Source: Kofleriaceae bacterium (lineage in GTDB: Bacteria > Myxococcota_A > Polyangia > Haliangiales > Haliangiaceae). From it: 64,000 nucleotides of DNA. The stretch covers positions 1-64,000 of the forward strand of contig JAGPCO010000019.1 in assembly GCA_018058095.1 (NCBI GenBank). Reading direction: 5' to 3'. Shown here piece after piece: positions 42,255 through 54,101 of this stretch (its first letter is position 1; every line of letters begins with the position of its first letter). The notes under the pieces are model-generated. The model saw only the letters and a program-made list of their open reading frames with translations. It searched no databases and was not told the origin of the DNA. A program made the position numbers and the translations under genes.

Positions 42255-42995
42255 ATGATCGTCCTCGTGCTCGCGCTGTCCCTGCTGATCGGCATCTCGC
42301 TCGGCCTGCTCGGGGGCGGCGGTTCGATCCTCACCGTGCCCATCCTCACCGGCGTGGCCGGCTTCGCCGACAAGCCGGCGATCGCCGCCTCGCTGTTCGT
42401 CGTCGGCACCACCAGCGCGGTCGCGGTGATCCAGCACGCCCGGGCCGGCCGGGTCCGCTGGCGCACCGGCCTCTTGTTCGGCGGCGCCGGCATGATCGGC
42501 GCGTACCTGGGCGGGCGGGTCGCCAAGTTCATCCCGGCTCAGGTCCTCATGCTGATGTTCGCGGCGATGATGCTGGTCACCGCCATCGCCATGCTGCGCG
42601 GCCGGCGCGAGCACGCGCCGCGCGCCGGCGACCTGCCGGTCGGCAAGGTCCTGCTCGAGGGCGCGGTGGTCGGCGCGGTGACCGGCATCGTCGGCGCCGG
42701 CGGCGGCTTCCTGGTCGTCCCGGCGTTGGTCCTCCTCGGCGGCCTGCCGATGCAGGCGGCGGTCGGCACCTCGCTGCTGGTCATCGCCATGAAGTCGTAC
42801 GCCGGCCTGGCCGGCCACCTGGCGCACGTGTCGATCGACTGGAGCGTGACCCTGGCGGTGACCGGGGTGGCCGTGGTCGGCAGCCTGCTCGGGGCCCGGC
42901 TGGTCACGCGGGTCCGGCCCGAGGTGCTGCGGCGCGGCTTTGGCTGGTTCGTCATCGTCATGGCCATCTACATCCTGGCCCGGCAGATCGCGTAA
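42255..42995 (+). CDS. TauE/SafE-family sulfite/sulfur-compound exporter
   Basis: 246 residues with seven to eight membrane segments in two similar halves. The first half has LGLLGGGGSILTVPILTGVAGFADKPA and the second has VTGIVGAGGGFLVVPALVLLGGLPMQAAVGTSLLVIAMKS. These are the duplicated TauE/SafE signatures. Members export sulfite, sulfoacetate and related anions. It is directly upstream of the FisR-like gene (9 bp), so the two are likely one transcript. It would remove sulfite produced by the persulfide dioxygenase encoded downstream. Confidence 0.88.
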   Translation: MIVLVLALSLLIGISLGLLGGGGSILTVPILTGVAGFADKPAIAASLFVVGTTSAVAVIQHARAGRVRWRTGLLFGGAGMIGAYLGGRVAKFIPAQVLMLMFAAMMLVTAIAMLRGRREHAPRAGDLPVGKVLLEGAVVGAVTGIVGAGGGFLVVPALVLLGGLPMQAAVGTSLLVIAMKSYAGLAGHLAHVSIDWSVTLAVTGVAVVGSLLGARLVTRVRPEVLRRGFGWFVIVMAIYILARQIA

Positions 42996-43004
42996 GGTCC
43001 GGCC

Positions 43005-44351
<1,347 letters not shown>

Positions 44352-44359
44352 CGCCGGCG

Positions 44360-44408
44360 GTGAAACACCGAACACGGCGTTCGACCCCGGCGTTTCACGG
44401 CGTTTCAC
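44360..44408. promoter_or_regulatory. Candidate activator binding sites (GTGAAAC / GTTTCAC repeats)
   Basis: GTGAAACACCG at 44360-44370 is the reverse complement, bar one base, of CGGCGTTTCAC, which occurs twice in tandem (44388-44398 and 44398-44408). These sites lie about 70-120 bp upstream of the predicted sigma-54 promoter, the normal range for enhancer-like sites. They begin right after the fisR stop codon. Confidence 0.5.
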
Positions 44409-44466
44409 TCGTTTCCAGAAGCGCCTGTTGTCCCTACCATTTCAACACGTTGACCTGCGGAAACAC

Positions 44467-44482
44467 TGGCATCGGACATGCA
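44467..44482 (+). promoter_or_regulatory. Candidate sigma-54 (-24/-12) promoter for the persulfide dioxygenase operon
   Basis: TGGCATCGGACATGCA: invariant GG and GC at the correct spacing, TGCA matching the -12 element. The -12 C (44481) is 15 bases from the ATG at 44496. The site rules out the upstream ATG at 44478 as the translation start if this promoter is used. Confidence 0.65.
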
Positions 44483-44495
44483 CTATGGGTGGTCC

Positions 44496-45218
44496 ATGAT
44501 CCTCCGTCAGCTGTTTGACCCGGAGTCGTCGACCTACACCTACCTGGTCGCCGACCCCGCCACCCGGAAGGCGGCGCTGATCGACTCGGTGCGCGAGCAC
44601 GTCGAACGCGACCTCACGCTCCTGCGCCAGCTCGACCTGACCCTGGTCGCCATCCTCGAGACCCACGTCCACGCCGATCACGTCACCGCCGCCGGCCTCC
44701 TGCGCGACCGCACCGGCGCGCGCAGCTACGCCAGCGCCGCCGGCGCGCCCTGTGTGGACCAGGCCCTGGCCGATGGTGACGTGGTCGCGGTCGGCGCGCT
44801 CGCGCTGCACGCGCGCGCCACGCCGGGCCACACCGATGACGGCATGTGCTTCGTGCTGGAGCAGGACGGCCGGGCCAGCGCGGTCTTCACCGGCGACACC
44901 CTGCTGGTGCGCGGGTGCGGCCGCACCGACTTCCAGAACGGCGACGCCGGCGCGTTGTGGGACTCGATCACCGGCGTGTTGTTCGCGCTGCCCGAGGCCA
45001 CGACCGTGTACCCGGGCCACGACTACAAGGGCCACACCGTCACCTCGATCGGCGAGGAGCGGCGCTGGAACCCACGCCTGGCCGGCAAGAGCCGGGACGA
45101 GTTCATCCAGCTCATGAGCCAGCTCCAGCTGGCGCCACCGAAGAAGCTGGCCGAGTCGGTGCCGGCCAACCGCGCGTGTGGCCAGGCCGCCACCCTCACC
45201 CCAGGAGCCGTCTCGTGA
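44496..45218 (+). CDS. ETHE1-type persulfide dioxygenase (metallo-beta-lactamase fold)
   Basis: 240 residues from ATG 44496, giving the standard start MILRQLFDPESSTYTYLVAD. Metal motif HVHADH (57-62), ATPGHTDDGM, VFTGDTLLVRGCGRTDF and VYPGHDYKG match ETHE1/PDO and the two-histidine, one-aspartate iron site. It oxidises glutathione persulfide to sulfite and glutathione in the cytoplasm. GGTGG lies four bases upstream. The stop overlaps the rhodanese start by 4 nt. The FisR-like activator upstream, the sulfite exporter and the thiosulfate-type transporter complete a sulfide/sulfane-sulfur handling set. Confidence 0.93.
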   Translation: MILRQLFDPESSTYTYLVADPATRKAALIDSVREHVERDLTLLRQLDLTLVAILETHVHADHVTAAGLLRDRTGARSYASAAGAPCVDQALADGDVVAVGALALHARATPGHTDDGMCFVLEQDGRASAVFTGDTLLVRGCGRTDFQNGDAGALWDSITGVLFALPEATTVYPGHDYKGHTVTSIGEERRWNPRLAGKSRDEFIQLMSQLQLAPPKKLAESVPANRACGQAATLTPGAVS

Positions 45219-45613
45219 CCACCTCGACCACCAAGGCCACCCCTCCCACCTCGACCGCCGTGGCCTCGCCCTTCTCCGCCGGCGTGGCCTGCCCCGGTGG
45301 TTACCGCGACATCACCCCGGCCCAGGCCGCGGCGGCACGCGGGCTCGTCCGCATGATCGACGTGCGCGAGACCGACGAGCTGACCGGCGAGCTCGGCCAC
45401 ATCGACGGCATCGAGCACGTCCCGCTGGCGACGGTGCCGACCGCCGCCGCGAGCTGGCCGCGCGACGCCGACCTCATCCTGGTCTGTCGCTCGGGCGGCC
45501 GCTCGGGCCGCGCCGCCGAAGCGCTGGCGAAGATGGGCTTCACCCGCCTCATGAACATGGCCGGCGGCATGATCGCCTACAACGCGGCCACGCTGCCCGG
45601 CATCCGCCGGTGA
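45215..45613 (+). CDS. Single-domain rhodanese
   Basis: 132 residues from GTG 45215. Residues 1-27 are a Thr/Pro/Ser-rich lead without clear signal character. The rhodanese domain runs RDITPAQAAAARGL, MIDVRETDELTGELGHIDGIEHVPLA, with catalytic C91 in LVCRSGGRSGRAA. It transfers sulfane sulfur, for example from thiosulfate to glutathione, making or using the persulfide handled by the dioxygenase. The ELTGELGHIDG phrase is typical of rhodaneses paired with ETHE1 proteins. The genes overlap by 4 nt. Confidence 0.92.
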   Translation: MTTSTTKATPPTSTAVASPFSAGVACPGGYRDITPAQAAAARGLVRMIDVRETDELTGELGHIDGIEHVPLATVPTAAASWPRDADLILVCRSGGRSGRAAEALAKMGFTRLMNMAGGMIAYNAATLPGIRR

Positions 45614-45698
45614 GGCTCGCCCTCGCCACCCACCCGCCGTCGCTCGCCGTGGCCTTGGCCCGGCCCTCGTCCCCGCCAACCCTGCCAGGAGGTCCGTG

Positions 45699-45878
45699 AT
45701 GTGTCGTCGAATCGAATGCTCCAGCTGCCACCGCCCCACCTACGCCGGCTGCGGCGCCCACATCGAGCAGGTGCTGGGCGACGTCCCGCCCGACGCCCGC
45801 TGCAAGTGCCGTGAGACCGGCGCCAGCAAGGGCGGCAGCGGCGGCGGCGGCTGGCTCGGCAAGCTGCTCGGCAAGTAG
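45699..45878 (+). CDS. Six-cysteine mini-protein
   Basis: 59 residues from ATG 45699, with a perfect AGGAGGT ribosome site ending five bases before it. Cysteines are at 2, 7, 10, 18, 35 and 37 (MCRRIECSSC, YAGCGAH, RCKCRE), a zinc- or iron-sulfur-binding pattern. The tail is Gly/Ser/Lys-rich and ends WLGKLLGK. I recognise this as a small protein type found in many bacteria, often without an assigned function. Presence in the persulfide operon suggests a sulfur-binding or metal-binding accessory. An in-frame GTG lies one codon upstream. Confidence 0.8.
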   Translation: MCRRIECSSCHRPTYAGCGAHIEQVLGDVPPDARCKCRETGASKGGSGGGGWLGKLLGK

Positions 45879-45880
45879 CC

Positions 45881-45970
45881 ATGCTCGACGTGCTGGCGAT
45901 GTTCGCGTTCCTGGGCTTGTGGCTGGCGCTGCAGGTGTGGATCCTGCCGCGGCTCGGGGTCCCCACGTGA
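45881..45970 (+). CDS. 29-residue membrane mini-protein ending at a possibly recoded TGA
   Basis: MLDVLAMFAFLGLWLALQVW continues ILPRLGVPT and meets TGA at 45968-45970. One transmembrane helix; all third codon positions are G or C. It starts 2 nt after the previous stop. If the TGA is read through, 22 more codons follow, ending in Gly-Cys at TGA 46037-46039, which overlaps the ATG of the next gene. A hairpin with a GGTC loop lies 19 nt after the TGA (see separate entry). Whether the product is 29 residues or a 52-residue selenoprotein cannot be decided from sequence alone. Codons after the TGA are slightly less GC-biased than before it. Confidence 0.6.
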   Translation: MLDVLAMFAFLGLWLALQVWILPRLGVPT

Positions 45971-45982
45971 AGCGTGCCCTCA

Positions 45983-46000
45983 CCGCGCCGGTCGGCGCGG
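45983..46000 (+). promoter_or_regulatory. Selenocysteine-insertion-like hairpin (bSECIS candidate)
   Basis: A perfect 7-bp stem CCGCGCC/GGCGCGG encloses the loop GGTC, starting 12 nt after an in-frame TGA so that the loop is 19 nt from it. The E. coli fdhF element also has a GGUC loop about 18 nt from its UGA. The bulged U of the E. coli stem is absent. In such GC-rich DNA a short hairpin can arise by chance. Confidence 0.4.
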
Positions 46001-46038
46001 ACCGATGACGACGCTGGCCCCGGCCGGAAAGGCTGCTG

Positions 46039-46431
46039 ATGTCGACCTTCGCCATGACCCGCACCCTCACGCTGGGCTTCGACGAGGCCATGCTCCGCGT
46101 GCCCGAAGCCCTCAAGGCCGAGGGCTTCGGCGTGCTGACGGAGATCGACCTCCAGGCCACGCTCAAGGCCAAGCTCGGCGTCGACTTCCGGCGCTACCGC
46201 ATCCTCGGCGCGTGTAACCCGCCGTTCGCGCACCAGGCGCTGTCGACCGACCTCGCGGTCGGCGTGCTCATGCCGTGTAACGTGGTCGTGTACGAGGGCG
46301 ACGACGGCAAGGCCGTGGTCACCGCGATCGATCCGATGCAGACGATGGCGGCGGTCGGCGTGCCCGGCCTCGCCCCGCTCGCGGCCAGCGTGCGCGACAA
46401 GCTGGTGCGGGCGCTCGACCGCCTCGGCTGA
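46039..46431 (+). CDS. DUF302 protein
   Basis: 130 residues from ATG 46039, with GGAAAGG about six bases upstream. DUF302 pattern: MTRTLTLGFDEAMLRVPEALKAEGFGVLTEIDLQATLKAKLGVDFRRYRILGACNPPFAHQAL, then VGVLMPCNVVVYE and a terminal helix. The two conserved cysteine sites (GACNPP, MPCN) suggest thiol or metal chemistry. The domain often occurs with sulfur-oxidation and heavy-metal genes, but no reaction is established. It is the last gene of the persulfide operon; repeat R4 follows six bases after the stop. Confidence 0.88.
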   Translation: MSTFAMTRTLTLGFDEAMLRVPEALKAEGFGVLTEIDLQATLKAKLGVDFRRYRILGACNPPFAHQALSTDLAVGVLMPCNVVVYEGDDGKAVVTAIDPMQTMAAVGVPGLAPLAASVRDKLVRALDRLG

Positions 46432-46436
46432 CGCGG

Positions 46437-46495
46437 CTAGCAGGCCGCTGAAATTCGAAAATGCCTGGCAGGATGCCTCTTCAGCATCCTGCTAG
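46437..46495. repeat. CTAG-bounded inverted-repeat element R4
   Basis: 59 bp with CTAG at both ends (46437-46440, 46492-46495). Inside, the ends are CAGGCCGCTGAA and, inward from the right, CAGGATGCTGAA: 10 of 12 identical as terminal inverted repeats. The right half also folds alone (GCAGGATGC / GCATCCTGC). It makes up nearly all of the 73-bp gap between DUF302 and the next lipoprotein gene. Confidence 0.8.
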
Positions 46496-46504
46496 GCTGC
46501 GCCC

Positions 46505-46918
46505 ATGCGCATGCGCTCGCTCTCGTGCAGCCTGGGACTCGTGCTCGCGTCGGCGTGTGGTGGCGGCCCGCCGGTGTATCAGCCGCCGCCGACCGACCCC
46601 GACGTGGCGCGCGACGTGTCGATGCTGTGCGCGGCGCCGACCCGCGCCAGCGCCGATCCCGCGTTCGGATCGTCCGCGCCCGACGAGGTGATCGACCGCC
46701 ACCTGACCGACGGCCTGCGCTCGGCCAAGGTCAAGGCCACGGTCGCCGGCTGGGTCGGCGGCAAGGGCACGACCGAGCGGCTGCGCGAGCTCGACGCGCT
46801 CATCCACGAGGTCGACTTCACGTCGAAGTGTCGGCTGGTCGCGGTGTGGTCGGGCGAGGAGACGTTCGAGGCGCCCGAGATCCCCGAGGGTGAGGCGCCG
46901 CCGCAGGCAAGCCCGTGA
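46505..46918 (+). CDS. Small lipoprotein of unknown function
   Basis: 137 residues. Signal CSLGLVLASAC is followed by GGGPPVYQPPPTDPDVARDV. The small helical domain has two cysteines (MLCAAP, SKCRLVAVW), probably a disulfide, and an acidic C-terminal tail. I recognise no family. Its start lies only 9 bp from repeat R4, so its promoter or ribosome site must lie in or beyond the repeat. Confidence 0.6.
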   Translation: MRMRSLSCSLGLVLASACGGGPPVYQPPPTDPDVARDVSMLCAAPTRASADPAFGSSAPDEVIDRHLTDGLRSAKVKATVAGWVGGKGTTERLRELDALIHEVDFTSKCRLVAVWSGEETFEAPEIPEGEAPPQASP

Positions 46919-47023
46919 CCCGGTCACCCGGGTAGCCAGCGCCAGCGGTCACCACCGCGGCGCCCCGTCCCGGCCGGCTAACCCCGCGCCAGGCCAGGGG
47001 GCGCGACCGCACCGGCCTGGCGC

Positions 47024-49303
47024 GTGGCTTGCTCCACCCGGGGTGTGGCCCGCCGCACCCTGTGCATCCTCGCCGCCGCTGGCGCCGCCGCCGGCGTGAG
47101 CGACGGCGTGCGCCCGCTCGCCAGCGGCGCTGGCCTCGCCCCGGTCAGCGCGCCGGCGCTGGCACCGGCCCGGGTGGTGCTGCGCTTGGACGGCCTGACC
47201 GTGACCCAGCCGACCTACCAGGGCCTCGACGTGATCGGGGCCCGCCACGCCGAGCGCCGCGATCGGGCCGGACGGCTGCGCTGGCGCACCGGCCCGGCGC
47301 CGACGAGCACCGCGGCCTGGCGCGACCTGACGCCGACGCCGACGCTGTCCGCCCAGGCCGCTCTCGCCGCGGCGTTCCCCGCGGCCGGCGCACCCGCGGT
47401 GTCCCCGTCGAGCCGGCTGGTCGTCCTGGCCGAGCCGGACCAGCCGGCCCGCCTGGCCTGGCAGGTCGGCCACGCGGACGCGGACGCCCTGACCTCGCGC
47501 CGCGCCTTCGTCGACGCCCACACCGGCGAGGTGGTGCGGCGCGACGAGCTGACCCGGGCCGCGCGCGCGCACCGGGCCCGGGTCTACCCGGTCAGCCCGA
47601 CGGTGGGCCCGCTGACCGAGGTGTCCTTCGACGATCTGCCCGCCGGCGCGACCACCCTGGCCGACGCCGAGGTCGCGGTGCTCGGCTGCATCGACGATCG
47701 CGGCTGTCGCCCGGTCCGCACCCTGCTGGGCGAGCGCCGGGTCCACCACTGCGCGCTGACCGCGACGGCGCGCACTGGCGCCGCCGGCGACTTCCTCGCC
47801 ATCCGCCCGCCCGCCGACGACACCGCGGTCGACGACGCCTTCGCCGAGGTGCAGGCCTACCACCACGTCAAGACCGCGCTGGCCGCGTTCCGGCGCTGGT
47901 CGGGTGACCCGGGGTTCACGCTGGCCCGGCCGCTCACGGTCCTGGTCAACTACCGCCCGCCCAACCTCGACACGATGGCGTCGGCCTGCACCGGCGACCG
48001 GGCCAGCCCGGCCTCGCGCCTGGTCGTCGAGGACAACGCGTACTTCTGGCCGGCGGCCGAGGTCGGCCCGGTCGGCGTCGGTGATCGCATCGTGATGCAC
48101 CAGGGCGAGCGGGTCGACTGGGCCTACGACGGCGAGGTCGTCTATCACGAGGCGACCCACGCGCTCATGCACAGCCTGACCGAGCTGCGCTGGTCGAAGC
48201 TGGGCCGGCGCGGGCTCGATCCCAGCCCGGGCGGGTTACACGAGGGCTTCTCCGACTACCTGGCCGCGGCCATCACCGGCAACCCCGACCTGGCCTCGTA
48301 CGCCGGCTCGACCGAGGACGGGCCGACCCCGCTCGGCAGCCTGGGCGACGAGATCCGATGCGACCAGGTCCTGACCGGCGAGGAGCACGACGAGTCGCAC
48401 CCGTGGTCGTCGGCGCTGTGGGCGCTGCGGCGGTCGCTGCGCTCGGCCGCCCGGCGCGAGGCGCTCGACGCCGCCGTGTTCCGGGTCATCGCCGCGCTGC
48501 CGGCCGACGCCGACATGGCGCAGGCGACCGCGCTGGTGCTGGCCGAGTTCGAGGTGGCGATGGAGGAGTACCTGGCCGACGCCGGCGGTGGCGCCGACGA
48601 CGCGCGTATCACCGCGGCGATGGTGGCGGCGGCGCCGGGGATCTTCGCCGCGCGGGGCCTGCCCGGCTGCGGCGACCGCGTGTTGCCGATCCGGCCCGGC
48701 CAGGACAAGGCGTCGCTGTACGTGCGCGGACCGACCACGTGGGCCAGCCCGGTCGGTCCGGGCGAGCTGTTGCCGGCGTCGATGCAGTTCGCGTTGCAGG
48801 TGCGCAGCGCGACCGCGGCCATCAAGCTGGAGGCCGACGAGTCGTACCCGCTGGTGACCGAGCTGCGCCCGGACGGCTGGCCGACCGAGCCCGACCTGGT
48901 CGCGCTGGTGCGCCCGGCCTCGCCCATCACCTGGAGCTGGAGCGGGGCCGGGGCCAGCCGACGCGGCCGTCACGACGCCGCGCTCGAGGTGCCGGTCCAC
49001 GTCGCCCGCACCGGCGCGCGCGCGCTCGAGGTCGTGATCGAGGGCGACTTCGCGCCCGGGACCTACCACGTGCAGCTGGCCAACCGCGGCGCCGACTGGG
49101 GCCTCGACGGCGTGCGCCTGCTCGTCGCCGACGACGCCGGGGCGTTCGGGGACGGCAAGACCGACGACGGCGGCGGCAGCGACGACGGCACGGCCGGCTG
49201 CGCCACCACCCGGTCCGGGCGCGCCGGGCTGCTGCTGGTCCTGGCCGCCGGCCTGGTCGGCGCGCGCCGCCGCAAACGCGTCAGCGACCACGCGCGCCCG
49301 TGA
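47024..49303 (+). CDS. Secreted gluzincin metalloprotease (fungalysin/M36-like) with MYXO-CTERM-type tail
   Basis: 759 residues from GTG 47024 (GTG 47045 gives a tighter signal peptide). A FTP/PepSY-like propeptide region covers about 50-190 (RLAWQVGHADADALTSRRAFVDAHTGEVVRRDEL). The catalytic zinc site is VVYHEATHALMHSL near residue 375, and the third ligand Glu is in GLHEGFSDYLAA. The C-terminus is a sorting tail: Gly/Asp-rich segment, a Cys (TAGCATT), hydrophobic helix GLLLVLAAGLVGA and RRRKR. Such MYXO-CTERM tails target proteins to the cell surface in Myxococcota. Likely role: extracellular proteolysis. Confidence 0.85.
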   Translation: MACSTRGVARRTLCILAAAGAAAGVSDGVRPLASGAGLAPVSAPALAPARVVLRLDGLTVTQPTYQGLDVIGARHAERRDRAGRLRWRTGPAPTSTAAWRDLTPTPTLSAQAALAAAFPAAGAPAVSPSSRLVVLAEPDQPARLAWQVGHADADALTSRRAFVDAHTGEVVRRDELTRAARAHRARVYPVSPTVGPLTEVSFDDLPAGATTLADAEVAVLGCIDDRGCRPVRTLLGERRVHHCALTATARTGAAGDFLAIRPPADDTAVDDAFAEVQAYHHVKTALAAFRRWSGDPGFTLARPLTVLVNYRPPNLDTMASACTGDRASPASRLVVEDNAYFWPAAEVGPVGVGDRIVMHQGERVDWAYDGEVVYHEATHALMHSLTELRWSKLGRRGLDPSPGGLHEGFSDYLAAAITGNPDLASYAGSTEDGPTPLGSLGDEIRCDQVLTGEEHDESHPWSSALWALRRSLRSAARREALDAAVFRVIAALPADADMAQATALVLAEFEVAMEEYLADAGGGADDARITAAMVAAAPGIFAARGLPGCGDRVLPIRPGQDKASLYVRGPTTWASPVGPGELLPASMQFALQVRSATAAIKLEADESYPLVTELRPDGWPTEPDLVALVRPASPITWSWSGAGASRRGRHDAALEVPVHVARTGARALEVVIEGDFAPGTYHVQLANRGADWGLDGVRLLVADDAGAFGDGKTDDGGGSDDGTAGCATTRSGRAGLLLVLAAGLVGARRRKRVSDHARP

Positions 49304-49338
49304 TAAGGTCCGCGGCGAATCTCGCCGTGGAGGGCCCC

Positions 49339-50091
49339 GTGCGCTTGCTCATCTCGTCCGTGCTGTCGACCTCGTGCCTGCTGGCCACCCTGACCGCGTG
49401 TGGCAACGCCGAGAAGGAAGGCGCCGCCGCCGCCGAGGCCGAGGCCGCGGCCGAGCAGAAGGCCAAGGAGGCGCGTGGCCTGGTCGCCGCCAAGGTCGCC
49501 ACCCCGGTCGAGGGCGACCGCAAGCTCAGCTGCAACCAGCTGATCGACGTGGCCCAGTTCCAGGCCGCGCTCGGCGAGGTCGAGCCGCTCGAGGTCAAGG
49601 ACGCCAGCGCCGGCGACGCCGAGGCGTCGGGCTCGTGCTCGCTGCTGCGCGGCGGCAAGCGCCTGACCATGGACGAGCAGGAGGCGGCGCTCAAGAAGGG
49701 CGGCCGTCGCATGGGTGTCGTTGCCGGCGAGGAGCTGTGCAACATCTCGGCCTACTGCTGGACCCTCGAGAGCGAGGAGAGCAACAAGAAGTGGTGCGCG
49801 GCCAAGGGCTTCCGCGAGGACGAGGGCATGGGCAGCACGGCCTGCCTGCAGGTCGTGGCCGAGGGCGCGATCGACAAGTACGCCTTCCGCTTCTTCGACA
49901 AGGACACCAAGTGCGCGTTCCGGGTCCGGGGCGGCCCGCGCCAGGCCGACAACGAGGCGATCACTCGCTGCGCCAAGGCGGCGCGGGACCTGATCGGACC
50001 GAGCCACATCGCCAAGGGCGCCCCCGACGTGAGCGCGCCGGCGCCGGCCGCGGGCTCGGGCGACGGCTCGGCGGCTGGGTCCGGAACCTGA
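49339..50091 (+). CDS. Lipoprotein of unknown function
   Basis: 250 residues from GTG 49339, with GGAGG just upstream. Signal VLSTSCLLATLTAC. An Ala/Glu/Lys helical stretch (EAEAAAEQKAKEARG) precedes a globular part with paired cysteines (LSCNQLID, GSCSLLRG, EELCNISAYC, KKWCAAKG, TACLQVV, TKCAFRV) suggesting several disulfides. The C-terminus is Gly/Ser/Ala-rich. I do not recognise a family. It starts 36 bp after the metalloprotease gene. Confidence 0.7.
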   Translation: MRLLISSVLSTSCLLATLTACGNAEKEGAAAAEAEAAAEQKAKEARGLVAAKVATPVEGDRKLSCNQLIDVAQFQAALGEVEPLEVKDASAGDAEASGSCSLLRGGKRLTMDEQEAALKKGGRRMGVVAGEELCNISAYCWTLESEESNKKWCAAKGFREDEGMGSTACLQVVAEGAIDKYAFRFFDKDTKCAFRVRGGPRQADNEAITRCAKAARDLIGPSHIAKGAPDVSAPAPAAGSGDGSAAGSGT

Positions 50092-50375
50092 ACGCCATCC
50101 ACCTGCGACCGTTGCGTCCGCGGCCGACCGCACGTGATCGCGCACGCGTTTCGACGTGACCAGGACCGCCGCGGGCGGCGGGATCAGCCACCACCGGGCC
50201 GATTTTTTTGCCGGGCCGAACTGGCAAGGATTCCACTACTTGAGCTAGGTTCTGCCCGCTGTCGAGGTTCGTGAATCAACCAGGTGTAAGCCACCAGCAC
50301 GAGCGCCGTTAGCACGTCGGCGGGAACAGGCGTCGGTTCGCCTGACCTGCAAGAACCGTTAGAGAGGAGCAATCG

Positions 50376-50618
50376 ATGTCTTTCCTGCGTATTGGTTTCG
50401 TTGCGATGGGTCTGCTTGCGTTCACGGCTTGCGGCGGCAAGAAGGGTGGCGATGCCACCACTCCGGCGCCGACCGACACCGCCAACCCGTGCGGCGGCGG
50501 CGAGACCGCTCCGGCCGACGGCTCGGGCGGCGAGGCTGCCAACCCGTGCGGCGGCGGCGAGGCTGCCAACCCGTGCGGCGGCGGCGAGGCTGCCAACCCG
50601 TGCGGCGGCGGTCAGTAA
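50376..50618 (+). CDS. Small repeat lipoprotein (NPCGGGEAA repeats)
   Basis: 80 residues with a strong AGAGAGGAG ribosome site. Signal FVAMGLLAFTAC is followed by GGKKGG and then four NPCGGG units, the last three identical nine-residue repeats NPCGGGEAA. Each repeat carries one cysteine. The protein resembles short repetitive lipoproteins of myxobacteria. A role as a flexible surface spacer or thiol-rich coat is conceivable but unsupported. The 284-bp region upstream contains a run of seven T (around 50202) and no other gene. Confidence 0.75.
   Translation: MSFLRIGFVAMGLLAFTACGGKKGGDATTPAPTDTANPCGGGETAPADGSGGEAANPCGGGEAANPCGGGEAANPCGGGQ
50529..50609 (+). repeat. Three perfect 27-bp tandem repeats
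   Basis: Units at 50529-50555, 50556-50582 and 50583-50609 are identical base for base and encode the NPCGGGEAA repeats. A diverged unit precedes them. Identity at synonymous positions points to recent slippage expansion. Confidence 0.9.
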
Positions 50619-50668
50619 GCTGACCCTGCGCCCGTCCCCACTCACGTGGGGGTCAGGTGCGGCGTGAC

Positions 50669-50694
50669 GGCCGGTTCGCGACAGCGAGCCGGCC
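50669..50694 (+). terminator. Intrinsic terminator candidate after the repeat lipoprotein gene
   Basis: An 11-bp stem GGCCGGTTCGC / GCGAGCCGGCC with one G-U pair and loop GACA is followed by GCTTCGCTTTTCGG. The T-tract is short, but this is the best terminator-like structure in the window. Confidence 0.6.
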
Positions 50695-50747
50695 GCTTCG
50701 CTTTTCGGGCCCGGCTGAGGGACCGGGAATCAGGGTACGCTGGCGGC

Positions 50748-50968
50748 ATGACCCGCACGTTCGCGCTGATCACCGTCGTCGCCACCCTGCTCGTCGCCGC
50801 GTGTGCGGGCAGCAAGGCTCCCACCACCACGCCCACCCCGGCCGGCGAGGGCGAGGAGCGCAAGGCCGCGCCCGAGGAGGCGCCTGGTGGTGGCGCTGGC
50901 CCGCACGACGAGATGCCGCCCGACGGCACCCAGGCCGATCCGTGTGACGGTGGCGAGGTCGCGCCGAA

Positions 50969-50972
<4 letters not shown>
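50748..50972 (+). CDS. Small lipoprotein
   Basis: 74 residues. Signal LITVVATLLVAAC is followed by AGSKAPTTTPTPAGEGEE and a tail with DPCDGGEVAPN, which echoes the NPCGGGE unit of the neighbouring repeat lipoprotein; the two are probably related. The TAG stop is shared as palindromic CTAG with the convergent boxB stop. Confidence 0.65.
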
Positions 50973-52378
<1,406 letters not shown>

Positions 52379-52389
52379 GGTGGGTGCTC

Positions 52390-54069
<1,680 letters not shown>

Positions 54070-54101
54070 CCGCTCTCTATATAAAGGAGTGGCGGCGCCG
54101 G

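Noticed and set aside
44478-44495. Upstream ATG for the persulfide dioxygenase (adds MHYGWS)
   Set aside because: It overlaps the -12 element of the predicted sigma-54 promoter, and family members start at the MILRQLF position.
50195-50215. Run of seven T after GC-rich sequence as an intrinsic terminator
   Set aside because: No stable stem ends directly before the T-run. The nearest hairpin (CCGCC-GCG-GGCGG) ends about 20 bp earlier.
50529-50609. CRISPR-like direct repeats
   Set aside because: The 27-bp units are contiguous, without spacers, and in frame within a small lipoprotein gene.
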